Shown here: positions 36,746 to 48,196 of the stretch, in pieces | How the letters are laid out: every line of letters begins with the position of its first letter | How positions within the stretch are numbered: the first letter of the stretch is position 1 | Assembly: GCF_000020365.1 (NCBI RefSeq) | Contig: NC_012108.1 | Span: forward strand, 4,844,001-4,908,000 | Length of the DNA stretch: 64,000 bases | Direction: 5' to 3' | Source: Desulforapulum autotrophicum HRM2 | Lineage (GTDB): Bacteria; Desulfobacterota; Desulfobacteria; Desulfobacterales; Desulfobacteraceae | Program-made: the position numbers and the translations under genes | The notes under the pieces: generated by a model | Databases searched by the model: none | What the model was told of the DNA's origin: nothing | What the model saw: only the letters and a program-made list of their open reading frames with translations

Positions 36746-36956
36746 GGAATTTATCATACCTGATTTAAATTTTAAAAAAAAGACCCTCAAAATAAAAATT
36801 TAAGGGACACGGATCGTAAATTTCTCCTCCCCAAAACGTTTTCCAGCTATCGCTTTATTCATTACAAAAACGATCTTAGGAAATATTGTAAAACAGCTTA
36901 AAATCAAATCCAACCTGGAATAACACCCCCCAAGAATGGCGTTATTTTCAAGAGGA

Positions 36957-37601
36957 TCAATCACGTCCATCCATCCAGGTTGGGCGCCTGGCCTCAAAAG
37001 CAGCGATATCAGCCTCATGCTTCAAGGAGAGAGCGATCTCATCCAGACCGTTGATAAGCTGCTCCCTGACGCCTTCCTCAATCTGAAAAGGATATGTCGC
37101 AGGTATCCTGCCGTGAATTGTTAACTGCTGAACCGTTAAATCAACGGTGGCCTGTAACCCTGGTTGGGAGGCGGTTTGTTCAAAAATTGCGTCTATGATC
37201 GTTTCGGACAGTTCGATGCACAACATTCCGTTTTTGGTGGTGTTGGAAAGAAAAATATCCGCAAAGGCGGGTAATCGTTTCTCACCGATTTCCTTCCATG
37301 GAGCAATGATCACCCGATATCCATCCTGAACCAAGGCCCATACCGCATGTTCCCGGCTGGACCCGCATCCAAAATTGTTGCGGGTCACTAAAATTGAACG
37401 GCCTTCAAAACGGGGGTGGTTGAGCTCGAAATTGGGATCTGGTCTGCCGTCTGCCGTATAGCGCCAGTCATAAAAAGCACTGGGGCCGTAGCCTGTCCGC
37501 TTAATGGACTTCAAAAATTGTTTTGGAATAATTGCATCGGTATCCACATTGGAACGATTAAGGGTGGCAATGACGCCGGTATGGGTTGTAAAGGGTTTCA
37601 T
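36957..37601 (-). CDS. leuD: 3-isopropylmalate dehydratase small subunit
   Basis: Start at 37601 (MKPFTTHTG), six bases after GAGG. 214 aa with the aconitase swivel domain: NVDTDAIIPKQFLKS, RNNFGCGSSREHAVWALV and IFLSNTTKNGMLCIEL. Pairs with LeuC to isomerise 2- to 3-isopropylmalate in leucine synthesis. It lies 42 bp behind leuC in the same direction. Confidence 0.95.
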   Translation of the reverse strand: MKPFTTHTGVIATLNRSNVDTDAIIPKQFLKSIKRTGYGPSAFYDWRYTADGRPDPNFELNHPRFEGRSILVTRNNFGCGSSREHAVWALVQDGYRVIIAPWKEIGEKRLPAFADIFLSNTTKNGMLCIELSETIIDAIFEQTASQPGLQATVDLTVQQLTIHGRIPATYPFQIEEGVREQLINGLDEIALSLKHEADIAAFEARRPTWMDGRD

Positions 37602-37643
37602 ATAGAGCCTCGTATTCTGTGCATGGTTCAAATAAGATATAAT

Positions 37644-39053
37644 TTAAGCATCCAGCCATTTGCGAACATCCACAAATCTACCAGCCACAGCAGCGGCAGC
37701 GGCCATTTCAGGACTTACCAGATGCGTCCGTCCGTTTTTACCCTGCCGACCTTCAAAGTTGCGATTGGAGGTGGATGCGCAGCGTTGCAAGGGCTTGAGT
37801 TGATCGGGGTTCATGCCCAGGCACATGCTGCAGCCGGCATGGCGCCATTGTGCACCGGCAGCCTTAAATATTTCATCCAGCCCTTCAGCTTCAGCCTGTC
37901 TGCGAACTTGTGTGGAACCGGGCACTACTATCAGTTCTGTATTTTCAGCTTTTTTCCGACCATCCAATACGCCAGCCGCCACCCGCAGGTCTTCAATCCG
38001 TGAATTGGTACAGCTGCCGATAAAAACCACATCCACTTCAACATCCGTCATTCGCATGCCAGGTGTCAGGCCCATGTAACCCAGGGCATTTTCAACATCA
38101 CCAGGACTATAACCTTTTGTTTTGTCGGGCTCAGGGATGGCCTGATCGATATCCATCACCATGCCGGGATTGGTACCCCAGGTTACCTGTGGTTTGAGCT
38201 GGCTGCAATCAATGGTGATTGACTGATCAAAAGTAGCCCCTTCGTCGCTGGGCAGGGTTTTCCAATAGGCCAGAGCCTTTTCCAACGCTTTACCCCGGGG
38301 TGCAAAGGCACGGTCATGACCAATGATATATTCAAAGGTGGTGTCATCCGGTGCCACCATACCTGCCCTGGCACCGCCTTCTATGCTCATATTACAGATG
38401 GACATCCGGGATTCCATTGAAAGGCTGCGAATGGTTTCTCCACAAAACTCGAGTACATGACCGGCACCGCCTGCCGTACCAATTGTGCCGATCAACTTGA
38501 GGATCATATCCTTGGAAAATACATGTTGGCCAAGCGGCCCTCTGAACTCCACCTTAAACGTTTTTGGTTTGTGCTGCACCAGTGTCTGGGTTACCAATAC
38601 ATGTTCCACCTCAGAGGTACCAATGCCAAAAGCCAGAGCGCCGAAGGCCCCGTGGGTTGATGTGTGGGAATCGCCGCAGACGATTGTCAGTCCGGGCAGG
38701 GTAATGCCAAGCTCAGGTCCGATGACATGCACAATCCCCTGACGGTCATGACCCAGATCATACAATTGGATGCCAAAGTCCTTACAGTTTGAACGCATGG
38801 CTTCCACCTGGGCTCTGGAAACCGGATCTTTGATATCCATGCGGTTCTCTGTGGTCGGAACGTTATGGTCCATGGTTGCAAAACAAAGCTCTGGATGCCT
38901 TATCTTGAGACCCTTCAGACGTAATCCTTCAAAAGCCTGGGGACTGGTTACCTCGTGCACAAGGTGGCGGTCGATATAGATTAAAGAAGTCCCATCTGCT
39001 AGCTCTTTTACCACATGCGTATTCCAGATCTTTTCAAATAATGTTTTTCCCAT
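37644..39053 (-). CDS. leuC: 3-isopropylmalate dehydratase large subunit
   Basis: 469 aa, the bacterial E. coli-type length. Start chosen at ATG 39053 ([10 protein letters not shown]), the usual N-terminus; an in-frame GTG at 39065 is the alternative, and neither has a strong ribosome site. 4Fe-4S ligands are in [11 protein letters not shown] and GCSMCLGMN; also [13 protein letters not shown] and [15 protein letters not shown]. leuA and leuB are not in the window. aroC lies just upstream in the same direction, so a mixed amino-acid operon is possible. Confidence 0.95.
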   Translation of the reverse strand: MGKTLFEKIWNTHVVKELADGTSLIYIDRHLVHEVTSPQAFEGLRLKGLKIRHPELCFATMDHNVPTTENRMDIKDPVSRAQVEAMRSNCKDFGIQLYDLGHDRQGIVHVIGPELGITLPGLTIVCGDSHTSTHGAFGALAFGIGTSEVEHVLVTQTLVQHKPKTFKVEFRGPLGQHVFSKDMILKLIGTIGTAGGAGHVLEFCGETIRSLSMESRMSICNMSIEGGARAGMVAPDDTTFEYIIGHDRAFAPRGKALEKALAYWKTLPSDEGATFDQSITIDCSQLKPQVTWGTNPGMVMDIDQAIPEPDKTKGYSPGDVENALGYMGLTPGMRMTDVEVDVVFIGSCTNSRIEDLRVAAGVLDGRKKAENTELIVVPGSTQVRRQAEAEGLDEIFKAAGAQWRHAGCSMCLGMNPDQLKPLQRCASTSNRNFEGRQGKNGRTHLVSPEMAAAAAVAGRFVDVRKWLDA

Positions 39054-39124
39054 GGCTATTGTCACCGTATGTTAAGGTTGAAATTGTATCCTGGACTGCA
39101 ATCAAAGCTTTCATTTAAAACACA

Positions 39125-40213
39125 CTAATTCCAATACCGCCCTGCCCGGTGCTGAAGGAGGCAATCTGCAATAACAAGGGCTGCCATGCTTTCCACAATG
39201 GGGACCGCCCGTGCCACCACGCAGGGATCATGGCGCCCCTTTGCCTCAAGAACAGCAGGGTTTCCATTAAAGTCCACAGTCTGTTGGGGCAGCCCGATGG
39301 TTGCCGGCGGCTTAAAGGCGACCCGGAAAACAATGGGCTCCCCATTGGAAATCCCACCTTGGATACCACCGCTGAAATTAGTTCGGGTGCCCAGCAGATC
39401 TCCCTTTAAGACAAAGGGATCGTTATGATTCGATCCTTTCATCCTGGCTCCTGCAAAGCCGGATCCGATATCAAACCCCTTGGTGGCCGGGATAGAGAGC
39501 ATGGCCCTGGCCAACATGGCTTCAAGCTTATCAAAAACGGGCTCTCCAAGCCCTGGGGGAACATTCCTGCACACACAGCTGACAATGCCACCCACGGAAT
39601 CCTTTTCATTTTTGGCCTGGATGATTATTTTTTCCATGGACGCGGCAACATCAGGATCTGAACAACGGATAATGTTCTGGTCCACTTTTTTTCTATTAAT
39701 GGTGAGCAGGTCGGGGGTTTTGGCGTCCAGGTCTGCCACAGAGCTGACCCAGGCGACAATCTCAACTCCGGGGCCGGTCAGTAAAAATTTTTCAGCGATG
39801 GCTCCACCGCAGATCCGTCCGATGGTTTCCCTAGCCGAGGATCGGCCACCGCCACTTGACGCCCGGATGCCGTATTTCATCTGGTAGGTATAGTCTGCAT
39901 GGGAGGGTCGCGGGATATCCACCATATCGGCATAATCGCCGGGTCGCTGGTCCTGGTTTGGAACAAAGAGAGATATGGGGGTGCCTAAGGTTTTTCCAAG
40001 TTCTGTTCCAGACTGGATGGTGACCTGGTCTTTTTCATTTCGCTCCGTTGCCACATTACTCTGACCCGGTCTTCTACGATCCAACTGGGTCTGGATATCT
40101 GATTCATTCAGATCCATACCCGAAGGGCATCCGTCAACAATGGCGCCAACCCCCTTGCAATGTGATTCACCAAAGGTTGATACCCTGAACAATTTTCCAA
40201 AGGTACTTGCCAT
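39125..40213 (-). CDS. aroC: Chorismate synthase
   Basis: 362 aa with all family signatures: [19 protein letters not shown] near residue 17, [23 protein letters not shown] and [17 protein letters not shown] near the C-terminus. It forms chorismate from EPSP with reduced FMN. GGAG precedes the ATG. First gene of a probable aroC-leuC-leuD run. Confidence 0.97.
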   Translation of the reverse strand: MASTFGKLFRVSTFGESHCKGVGAIVDGCPSGMDLNESDIQTQLDRRRPGQSNVATERNEKDQVTIQSGTELGKTLGTPISLFVPNQDQRPGDYADMVDIPRPSHADYTYQMKYGIRASSGGGRSSARETIGRICGGAIAEKFLLTGPGVEIVAWVSSVADLDAKTPDLLTINRKKVDQNIIRCSDPDVAASMEKIIIQAKNEKDSVGGIVSCVCRNVPPGLGEPVFDKLEAMLARAMLSIPATKGFDIGSGFAGARMKGSNHNDPFVLKGDLLGTRTNFSGGIQGGISNGEPIVFRVAFKPPATIGLPQQTVDFNGNPAVLEAKGRHDPCVVARAVPIVESMAALVIADCLLQHRAGRYWN

Positions 40214-40727
40214 CTGTTTCTCCTGATATGTTAGATTTTCTTTAATTTGATCCTCCCCAAAAAACTGGAGGTTGAGTCAACATAACGAAACTATAGAAAA
40301 AATCCCGGCTCGATTTTTTGTCGTATTTTTATTTAACAGTTGATATTACCCGGACCTTTTCGACAGCTTCAACGCCCAGATTAAGCTGCTGGTCCCAAGG
40401 CCAGTCAGTCTTATTTGGTATCACGTTCCATGGGGAGTTTACAAGTTTTTACTAGGAGGTCCACCACACATGACGACATGGCATTTCAACCTTTTGGCTT
40501 ACGGCCTATCTGCTCGCGGTCTTTCCCTTAAAAAACCGCCAAAAACTTGCTATCCGGCAGTCCTACCTTCCGGAGTGGGCGTCCCACCCGCTGAATTATA
40601 CGACCCTGCCCAGCCGCACAATCAAGGACTTAATAACAATGATTTGTTGAAATGAGTTGTCTTTAAAAGTGCAACAATGCAAGCCTGACCCATGTAAACA
40701 GCCAATCCCAAAGTTGAGAAATTATAC
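40214..40727. other. Intergenic region with orphan ribosome site
   Basis: No firm gene. An ATG at 40470 follows AGGAGG by eleven bases and opens a 61-aa frame with no recognisable domain; I do not call it a gene. From about 40660 the sequence matches the lead-in of the E-family repeat copy at 57310, so the repeat may be longer there. Confidence 0.35.
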
Positions 40728-40896
40728 AGTAGCTGACCGAGAACCCGTGTTTGCGAGGCTCGAAAAGGAGCTATACTCACAAAATTGCCCATATGCAAGG
40801 CGCAAAAATTTCTGAAACCGGAGCGTACTATTGTCCGTGAGGATTTCAAAAATTTGTAGCAACGCCGCAGATGGGTGAGTTTTCGTTCAAACACTA
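40728..40896. repeat. E-family dispersed repeat
   Basis: Copy with CAGTAGCTGACCGAGAACC at one end and GTTTTCGTTCAAACACTATC at the other, including the inserted segment GCGAGGCTCGAAAAGGAGC missing from the copy at 21825. It starts 55 bp beyond the stop of the anti-sigma-type kinase gene. Confidence 0.8.
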
Positions 40897-40951
40897 TCTA
40901 CATAAGCGGTATAAACTGCTATCTTTACACCATAATGTTCAACTGGCCTGC

Positions 40952-41395
40952 TTATGCAGATTTTTCCGGTTTTTTCAAATATTTGATCAGGTTCAAAATG
41001 TTTTGTCCGCTGATGGTTTCATAATGGACCTCGTCCATCAGGGAGTTCAGGATATAGACCCCCATCCCTCGCTCGGGAAGGGTTTCAACCTTCAGAGGAT
41101 CGAAGCAGAAGGGCTTGACCTTTGCCGGATTCATGCTTTCTCCGCTGTCGCAGATTTTGAAGGTCAGCCGGTCCGGATAAAGCAGGACATCTACTTCCAC
41201 TGAATGCCCTGCCTGGCAATGGTAGGCGTGTTTTATAGCGTTGTTCACCGCTTCCACGACACATAGTTCTAATTGGTAACGGGTCGTGCTGTCCATGGAC
41301 AGGATGTCGGCGATGCCACGCACGGCCCCCCCTACCAAAGAAACATTCTCAAGCCTGCTGTCAATGATCAGCCGAATCATGCCCACCGCTTTCAT
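40952..41395 (-). CDS. RsbW/SpoIIAB-type serine kinase (anti-sigma-like)
   Basis: Start at 41395 (MKAVGMIRLIIDSR), four bases after the stop of the STAS gene. 147-aa GHKL ATPase: N-box ELCVVEAVNNAIKHAYH, G1 ICDSGESM and G2 ERGMGVYILNSLMDEV. In partner switching such kinases phosphorylate a STAS protein and, when free, bind a target. Last gene of the operon that includes the STAS protein, glycogen phosphorylase, a hybrid kinase and a PP2C phosphatase. No sigma-factor gene is present, so the target is unknown. Confidence 0.9.
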   Translation of the reverse strand: MKAVGMIRLIIDSRLENVSLVGGAVRGIADILSMDSTTRYQLELCVVEAVNNAIKHAYHCQAGHSVEVDVLLYPDRLTFKICDSGESMNPAKVKPFCFDPLKVETLPERGMGVYILNSLMDEVHYETISGQNILNLIKYLKKPEKSA

Positions 41396-41399
41396 CGTT

Positions 41400-41744
41400 T
41401 TATACCTTTCCAGAAAGCGCCTCAAGGGCTTCATTCTCTGAGGCATAGATATCAAATACCCGATTCATGCGGGTCAGACGAAAAAGGCTCATGACGCTTT
41501 CCTTTACGACACAGATTACGAGACGGCCGTCATTGCCGATCTTTTTGAACCCCGAAATAATGGCGCCAAGGCCACTGCTGTCGATAAAGTCCACTTCGGA
41601 GAGGTTGAGCACAATCCGCCGATTTCCCGAATCGATCCAATCGCCCATCTTTTGTTTGAATTCCGCCGCCGTTGAAGCGTCGATTCTTTTTTCCAGCGGT
41701 CTCACAATCAGAACATCCTTTATATTTTTATGCTTCAGCTGCAT
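41400..41744 (-). CDS. STAS-domain anti-anti-sigma-type protein
   Basis: 114-aa SpoIIAA/RsbV-like protein with the phospho-acceptor region VDFIDSSGLGAI (Ser56 or Ser57) and LSEVDF before it. GGAAGG precedes the ATG. Should be phosphorylated by the adjacent kinase and dephosphorylated by the PP2C protein at the head of the operon. Confidence 0.92.
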   Translation of the reverse strand: MQLKHKNIKDVLIVRPLEKRIDASTAAEFKQKMGDWIDSGNRRIVLNLSEVDFIDSSGLGAIISGFKKIGNDGRLVICVVKESVMSLFRLTRMNRVFDIYASENEALEALSGKV

Positions 41745-41821
41745 GATTTCCTTCCTAAAATCTATTTTTCCAGATAGTTGTTGGACTCAATTTTGACAAG
41801 CCCACATTGAGAATTTTCCCT

Positions 41822-44281
41822 TCATAACGATCCGTTCAGGACCTTCTTATTCCAGATGAGGTGGTTATAATCGGAAATGGCCCGGTCGCTGGAAAATTTC
41901 CCGGACCGGGCCACATTCAGGATCGTTTTTTTTGTCCAATTGGCCGAGTCCCGGTATTCCGCTTCTATTTGATCCTGCACCTGGAGATAGGGGGAAAAAT
42001 CCATCAGGTGGAAATAGGGATCCTCATTATTCATCATCCGATGGTAAATCCATTGAAAGAGCCCCTGTTCGTCAGGGCTAAAGATATTATCACGAAAGGC
42101 GTCCAAGACCGTTCGTATTTCCGGAAAGCGATGATAATACTCCCTAGAGCGGTAGGTATTCTTTTTGATCATGTCGGCAATCTCTTCCGCCTTTAATCCG
42201 AAAATAAAAATATTGTCCACACCCGCTTCTTCGAGCATTTCAACATTGGCGCCGTCCAGTGTTCCCACGGTCAAGGCACCATTAAGCATGAATTTCATGT
42301 TTCCTGTTCCAGACGCCTCTTGGCCAGCCATGGAAATCTGTTCACTCAAATCCGCTGCCGGAATGATCTTTTCCGCAAGAGAGACACTGTAATCCGGCAG
42401 AAAAACGACCTTCATGGCATCCTTGATCCGTCTGTCCTGATTAATGACCTGCCCGACATTGTGAATCAGCTTGATCATCTGTTTGGCCACCCAGTATCCG
42501 GGTGCGGCCTTGCCGGCAAAAATAAAAGTCTTGGCAACCGTGGGCGTCTTTTCTCCCCTGACGATCTGCAGATATTCATGGATGATATGCATGATTTTCA
42601 GGAGCTGGCGTTTGTATTCATGAATTCGTTTGACGTGAATGTCGAAGAGGCTGTCGGGATCGATGGAAAGCCAGAGGGTGTCGGAGATGATTTTCGACAA
42701 TGCTTGTTTGTTTGCCCGCTTGATGCCACTAAATTCATCCATGAAAATCGCCTGATCGGCATAGGGCTCCAACAGTCGAAGCTGGCTGAGATCGGTAATC
42801 CATGCATCTGAGATGGTGTCGGTGATCAGTCTTGCCAGTCGGGGATTAGCTTCGAGAAGCCAGCGCCTCTGGGTGATGCCGTTGGTGATATTGACAAATC
42901 TCTCCGGCCAGAGGGCGTAAAAGTCTGAAAAATTATCCTGTTTTAAAATATCCGTGTGGAGTGCGGAGACACCGTTGACGGAATGGGACCCCACCAGGGC
43001 CAGGTGGGCCATCCGGACCATCTTGGTCTCCCCCTCCTGGATAAGAGACACGCGCCGGAGAAGATCAACGTCACCGGGATGGCGACCTGCAACCTTTTCG
43101 AGAAATCGATGGTTGATCTCATGGATAATCTGAAGATGGCGGGGAATGACGCGTTCAAGGAGAGCCACGGGCCATTTTTCCAGGGCTTCAGCCAGCACCG
43201 TGTGGTTGGTATAGGCCAGGGTCTGTTGGGTGATCTCCCAGGCACGCTCCCATGGCAGCGCATATTCATCCACGAGAAGCCGCATCAGTTCCGCCACGGC
43301 CAGGGAGGGATGGGTGTCGTTCATCTGGATGGCGGCCTGGTCAGGGAACCGGTCAAAATTTTCGTTGTTTTTCAGATAACGCCGAATGATGTCCTTGAGG
43401 GCGCAGGCCACGAGAAAATATTCCTGCACCAGGCGAAGTTCCTTGCCTGACTTGATGGTATCAAGGGGATAAAGCATCTTGGTAATTGTTTCGGAAGCAA
43501 CCTTCTGCTCCACCGCCCGGAAGTAATCACCCTCATTGAAGATCTGGATGTCAAAGTCCGCAGAAGAACCCGCACCGTAGAGCCGCAACCAGTTCACCGT
43601 TTTCCCCCCGTATCCGGCAACGGGAATATCAAAGGGAATCCCCACGATGAGCTTCCAGTCGAGCCACATGGGATTGTACCCCCCATCACGGTCCTGGAAA
43701 TGTTCGATCCGTCCGTAGATGGGAATGATGCATTTTTCATCGGTCCGCTTGATCTCCCAGGGGTTGAGGTCCGCCAGCCAGTTGTCCGGCTTTTCCCGCT
43801 GATAGCCGTTGTCGATCTCCTGTTTGAATAGGCCGTATTCATAGTGGATACCGTAGCCGAAACCGGCAATGTCCAGCGTTGCCATGGAATCGAGGAAACA
43901 GGCCGCCAGGCGGCCGAGCCCGCCGTTTCCAAGACCGGGGTCGTTCTCCTGCTCCCGCACCTCTTCGATGTCGATGCCTGCCTCTGTCAAGAGTTCACGG
44001 CAGGCGTCGAACATCCCGAGATTGTGAAGGGTATTGCCCAGCAGCCTGCCGATTAAAAATTCCAAAGACAGGTAATAGACCCGCTTGGTCTGGGATGCCT
44101 GGTATCGCCGCTCCGTCTGTAAAATCTTTTCCGCCATTCGGTCCCGCAGGGAAAAGGCCGTGGACAAAAAGAGGTCACGGTTCTCCCTTGACAGCGGTTC
44201 CTTGCACAGAGAGCAGCGGAGATGGTAGTCTATGGATGCTTTCAAATCGGATTTCGAAATTTTGTTAACGGTTGGTTTCAT
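41822..44281 (-). CDS. glgP: Glycogen/alpha-glucan phosphorylase
   Basis: 819-aa phosphorylase: GNGGLGRLAACFLDSMATL, NDTHPSLAVAELMRLL, HEYKRQLL, and the PLP-lysine region EASGTGNMKFMLNGALTVGTLDGANVEM. It releases glucose-1-phosphate from glycogen. The start overlaps the stop of the hybrid-kinase gene by four bases (ATGA). No other glycogen genes are nearby; all operon partners are signalling proteins. This implies that glycogen breakdown is a target of, or moves with, the partner switch. Confidence 0.96.
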   Translation of the reverse strand: MKPTVNKISKSDLKASIDYHLRCSLCKEPLSRENRDLFLSTAFSLRDRMAEKILQTERRYQASQTKRVYYLSLEFLIGRLLGNTLHNLGMFDACRELLTEAGIDIEEVREQENDPGLGNGGLGRLAACFLDSMATLDIAGFGYGIHYEYGLFKQEIDNGYQREKPDNWLADLNPWEIKRTDEKCIIPIYGRIEHFQDRDGGYNPMWLDWKLIVGIPFDIPVAGYGGKTVNWLRLYGAGSSADFDIQIFNEGDYFRAVEQKVASETITKMLYPLDTIKSGKELRLVQEYFLVACALKDIIRRYLKNNENFDRFPDQAAIQMNDTHPSLAVAELMRLLVDEYALPWERAWEITQQTLAYTNHTVLAEALEKWPVALLERVIPRHLQIIHEINHRFLEKVAGRHPGDVDLLRRVSLIQEGETKMVRMAHLALVGSHSVNGVSALHTDILKQDNFSDFYALWPERFVNITNGITQRRWLLEANPRLARLITDTISDAWITDLSQLRLLEPYADQAIFMDEFSGIKRANKQALSKIISDTLWLSIDPDSLFDIHVKRIHEYKRQLLKIMHIIHEYLQIVRGEKTPTVAKTFIFAGKAAPGYWVAKQMIKLIHNVGQVINQDRRIKDAMKVVFLPDYSVSLAEKIIPAADLSEQISMAGQEASGTGNMKFMLNGALTVGTLDGANVEMLEEAGVDNIFIFGLKAEEIADMIKKNTYRSREYYHRFPEIRTVLDAFRDNIFSPDEQGLFQWIYHRMMNNEDPYFHLMDFSPYLQVQDQIEAEYRDSANWTKKTILNVARSGKFSSDRAISDYNHLIWNKKVLNGSL

Positions 44282-47200
44282 TTCCCCTCATTTTTTCCCA
44301 GATCATTTTCCAGATCATCGGCCAGGCCGAGGATCCCTTCAAAATCAAAGTCATCATTCATTCGTCTTATCCTGCCAAGATAGGGGGCAAAGTCCTTTGA
44401 CCGGTCAGCCATCTCTTCGGAAATTTTCGTCAGTGCCGACACATCGCCCATTTCGGCGGCCTCCCGCAGGTGTATGGCGGCCTCCCTGGCCAGGTCCGGA
44501 GCCAGTTGGTGCACCGCTTCAGGGGCAGGTTCAGGGACGGAGTCCTCCGTCGATGACGACAGCTGTCGGACGGATCCCAGGGCCTCTTCCATCCGACTTT
44601 CCAAGGTGGCAAAGGCCATGGCAAGGGCATCCGCCGGGGGGGGATTCTGGGAGTCCCCATGCTTGACCAGTTGGTCCAGGGCCGTAGCCGCAGCATACAG
44701 CTGGGATGCCGAGAGGTTGCCGGCGAGCCCCTTGATTTCGTGGACCAGTTTGTGGGCGTTGGGGTAGTCCCCGGCATCCAGAGCTTGCCGGATCTCATTG
44801 GACCGCTGGGCGTACCTGTCACCAAAGCTGATCAACAGCTTGCGATACAAGGCCTGATTTCCTTGAAGACGTCCCAGGCCGGAAGAAAGATCAAACCCAT
44901 CCATAAGCGCTGGAAACGGCTTCTCCTCCGGGGATGCCGGGACGACAGCGCCGCTATTTCCGGGAACGGGCTGCTGCGTCGTCTCCGCCTTGGATCCTGC
45001 CTCACCCCCGGGTGTGGCGGCTGAGATCCACTCCGCCAGGGTTGAGTAGAGTACCTCCGGATCAATGGGCTTGGTGATATGAGCGTTCATGCCGGCATGG
45101 CGGCTTTTATCCGGATCATCGGCCATGGCATGGGCCGTCATGGCGATGATGGGCAGGTCCTTGAACCGCACATCCTGGCGGATGGTCCGGGTTGCGGTAT
45201 AACCGTCCATCACCGGCATCTGCAGATCCATCAGCACAGCGTCAAAGTGATTCATCCCCACTGCGTCAACGGCTTCCCGGCCGTTGGCGGCCAGGGAGAC
45301 GGTAACTCCCCCTGCGGCAAGGATTTCCATGGCAACTTCCTGGTTGATCTCATTGTCTTCAACCAGCAGCACCCGGGCGCCTTCAAGGCTCTTGAGCAGA
45401 TCTGAGGCCTGTTTCTTCTCCTCCTCTGCCGGCGGCGGCATCTCCTTGCCGCCCTCTTTGGCCAGCGCGTTCATGATGGTATCGAACATCACCGAGGCGT
45501 TGATGGGCTTGATTAAAAAACCGTCCAGCCCGGCCGCCTCGGCCCGCCACATAATCTCTTCCCGGGCGTACGCGCTGACCAGGATAACGAGTGGAATCCG
45601 GGTCAACCCTGTATTCTTCTTGATTCGTTTCGAAGCCTCGATGCCGTCGATACCCGGCAGCTTCCAGTCCATCACCACGATGTCGTAGGGGCGTCCCCCG
45701 ACAGACTTTCCAATCTCCTCCAGCCCCTCTTCGCCGGACGCCGCCAGGGTAACGTCAAAAGAGAAACATTCCAGCATACTCTGGAAAATTTCCCGGGAAG
45801 TTGCATTGTCGTCCACCACCAGCGCTTTAAGGCCTCTCAACTCCGGCGGGGGTATGTAGCAGGCCTCTCTGGATTCCCGCACTGTCCTTAAAACCGCAGT
45901 AAAATAGAACGTGCTGCCTTTCCCGTAAATGCTTTCCACCCAGATCTTGCCGCCCATCATCTTCACCAGACGCTGACAGATGGATAGCCCCAGCCCGCTG
46001 CCGCCGTACCGGCGGGTGATGGAGGTATCCGCCTGGCTAAAGGCCGTGAAAAGCTGGACCATGTGCTCCTCGGTAAGGCCGATGCCCGTATCCCGCACGG
46101 AGAACTGGAGAACTATAACATGATTTCCCTGGCTGACAACTTTGGTGGAGACCACTATTTCTCCGCTTTCGGTGAACTTGATGGAATTGTTGGCCAGGTT
46201 AACCAGGATCTGGCTCAGCCGCAGGGGATCTCCCACCAGCTGGCGGGGCACGTCGGCTCCGGTGTCGAAAAGGACTTCGATTCCCTCTTTTTCCCGGAGT
46301 TTGACCGCTATCATGGTGGAAAGATTCTCCAGGACTTCATCCAGGTTAAAGTCAATGGACTCCATTCCCATTTTGCCAGCCTCGATTTTTGAGAAATCGA
46401 GAATATCGTTGATGACCCCGAGAAGAGAGTTGGCGGAAATCTGAATCTTGTGGAGATAGTCCCTCTGCTTCGGCGTAAGATCCGTCTGGAGGGCCAGATG
46501 GGTCATTCCCATAACGGCGTTCATGGGCGTGCGGATTTCGTGGCTCATGTTGGCCAGAAAATCGCTTTTGGCCCGGGTGGCCGCCTCTGCCTTATCCCGG
46601 GCGACGATGAGTTCCTCCTCCATTTTTTTGCGGTGGGTGATGTCCGAGACCATGGCAAAGGACCCTGTTTTTACACCGTTTTTATCGTAAAGGGGGGTGG
46701 CATGGAACTCGCAGATCACCTTTGAACCGTCAGGACGGTTGAGGGCAATCTCATAGACGCTCGTTTGGCCGGTGTTTCTGAGCCGAAGCTGTTCGTTCAA
46801 GATCGCTATATTTTCCTCGTCCAGAAATTCGAAAAGCGCCCTTCCCAAAAGATCCTCCCGGGCCCTGCTGGAAATTTTGCACATGGTGTCATTGACGGAC
46901 ACGATGTGCGCCCCATTGTTTACCCACAAAAACCCTTCATTGGTCGTCATCAGAATGCTTTTAAGATGGTATTCGCTCTCCCGAAGGGCATCTTCGACTT
47001 TCTTGCGGGCAGAGATGTCACGGAAGACAACTACGGAGCCAATGATGGTTTTGTCTTTACGCTGGGGCACGCTTGTGTAGGAAGTATAGAAAAATGAACC
47101 GTCCTTGCGCCAGAAGACCTCGTCCCTGCGAAAGCTAGTGATCCCCTTAGTGTGGGCCCAATAAATCGGACAGTCCTCGCGAAGGTGTGGCGATCCATCA

Positions 47201-48096
47201 TCATTTGAATGGTGAAACAGGTCATGTATGTTTTCATCGACAAGTTCTTTGATCTCGTATCCGAGCATCTTCTGTGCAGCTTCATTGGCATAGGTGCATA
47301 GACCTTCAGTATCTGTAACAAAAATACCTTCTGCCACCGATTGCAGGATAAGGTGGTTGTATTCCTCGGATTCCCTGAGCCTTTCCGTTCGATCCTCCAC
47401 CAGGTTTTCAAGATGTTCCTTGTAGCGCGTCAACTCCTTTTGGGTTCTCTCGGCATCTTCAGCCTGAACTCTGGCGATCTGCTCGGCTTTTATAGCTTTA
47501 ATCCGCTCGATGCCCAAACTGGCAACAATGTTAGCAAAACCTGTCAGAAAAACTATAATGGTGAGGAGTTTTTCCTGGGAAATGATCGGAACCTCATCAA
47601 GGGCAACCAGGTAATCCGCCACATTGAAATTGAATTTCCGGGCCTGCTGTTTGAAATAATTCTTGTCTGGCGCTTTAGTGAAGAACTGCCCTACAAAAAA
47701 ATTGGCAACACGCCGGCCTTCAATGATGATAGGCGAAGCAGCGTCGGTCAGGCCGTTTTTGCAGTGGTAAATCGAAAATGGCTTCCCATCTTCCAGGTTT
47801 GCAGCAAGTTTCGTGTCGCTCTCTACACAGCGCATACACGTCCGCTCATCAATACGATGAAACTCGGTGCAGATCCGCTGCCAGTGTACGGACGTCAGGA
47901 CATTTCCCTCCAGGTCGATGATGGCAGAGGAGATCCCCATTACATTACAGAAATCTTCAAGAACAGGTTCCAGCTGGTCAATATCGATCACTTCCGTCAA
48001 GGAAAACCCTTCGCTCTCAAAAGCCGCCTGGTCATTTTTGGCATGAGAATGTTCCGCCTTCGTCTTGACCGCGTTGGTATCTCCGTTTTCTTTCAA
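44278..48096 (-). CDS. PocR-PAS-PAS hybrid histidine kinase with two receivers and Hpt
   Basis: 1272-aa soluble sensor. A PocR-type ligand domain (about 36-205) has conserved cysteines [11 protein letters not shown] and YHCKNGL. A coiled coil (to about 235), two PAS domains (about 240-365 and 370-490), HisKA ([13 protein letters not shown]), HATPase ([15 protein letters not shown]), two receivers ([22 protein letters not shown]) and an Hpt domain ([10 protein letters not shown]) follow. PocR domains bind small hydrocarbon derivatives such as 1,2-propanediol in Salmonella; the ligand here is unknown. There are no membrane segments except a short hydrophobic stretch near 185. It overlaps glgP by 4 bp. 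Confidence 0.93.
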   Translation of the reverse strand: MKENGDTNAVKTKAEHSHAKNDQAAFESEGFSLTEVIDIDQLEPVLEDFCNVMGISSAIIDLEGNVLTSVHWQRICTEFHRIDERTCMRCVESDTKLAANLEDGKPFSIYHCKNGLTDAASPIIIEGRRVANFFVGQFFTKAPDKNYFKQQARKFNFNVADYLVALDEVPIISQEKLLTIIVFLTGFANIVASLGIERIKAIKAEQIARVQAEDAERTQKELTRYKEHLENLVEDRTERLRESEEYNHLILQSVAEGIFVTDTEGLCTYANEAAQKMLGYEIKELVDENIHDLFHHSNDDGSPHLREDCPIYWAHTKGITSFRRDEVFWRKDGSFFYTSYTSVPQRKDKTIIGSVVVFRDISARKKVEDALRESEYHLKSILMTTNEGFLWVNNGAHIVSVNDTMCKISSRAREDLLGRALFEFLDEENIAILNEQLRLRNTGQTSVYEIALNRPDGSKVICEFHATPLYDKNGVKTGSFAMVSDITHRKKMEEELIVARDKAEAATRAKSDFLANMSHEIRTPMNAVMGMTHLALQTDLTPKQRDYLHKIQISANSLLGVINDILDFSKIEAGKMGMESIDFNLDEVLENLSTMIAVKLREKEGIEVLFDTGADVPRQLVGDPLRLSQILVNLANNSIKFTESGEIVVSTKVVSQGNHVIVLQFSVRDTGIGLTEEHMVQLFTAFSQADTSITRRYGGSGLGLSICQRLVKMMGGKIWVESIYGKGSTFYFTAVLRTVRESREACYIPPPELRGLKALVVDDNATSREIFQSMLECFSFDVTLAASGEEGLEEIGKSVGGRPYDIVVMDWKLPGIDGIEASKRIKKNTGLTRIPLVILVSAYAREEIMWRAEAAGLDGFLIKPINASVMFDTIMNALAKEGGKEMPPPAEEEKKQASDLLKSLEGARVLLVEDNEINQEVAMEILAAGGVTVSLAANGREAVDAVGMNHFDAVLMDLQMPVMDGYTATRTIRQDVRFKDLPIIAMTAHAMADDPDKSRHAGMNAHITKPIDPEVLYSTLAEWISAATPGGEAGSKAETTQQPVPGNSGAVVPASPEEKPFPALMDGFDLSSGLGRLQGNQALYRKLLISFGDRYAQRSNEIRQALDAGDYPNAHKLVHEIKGLAGNLSASQLYAAATALDQLVKHGDSQNPPPADALAMAFATLESRMEEALGSVRQLSSSTEDSVPEPAPEAVHQLAPDLAREAAIHLREAAEMGDVSALTKISEEMADRSKDFAPYLGRIRRMNDDFDFEGILGLADDLENDLGKNEGK

Positions 48097-48196
48097 GGCG
48101 TTCTCCTAAATTTTTTCCGCCCAAATAAGATAGCAGGCGTTTTATACCGACGTACCCATATCAGACTTCTTGACAGAAACCACAGGGGCGTTGATG

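Noticed and set aside
40470-40655. 61-aa frame after AGGAGG upstream of aroC operon
   Set aside because: Good ribosome-site likeness, but composition is atypical (many Pro/Ser) and no domain is seen; likely chance.
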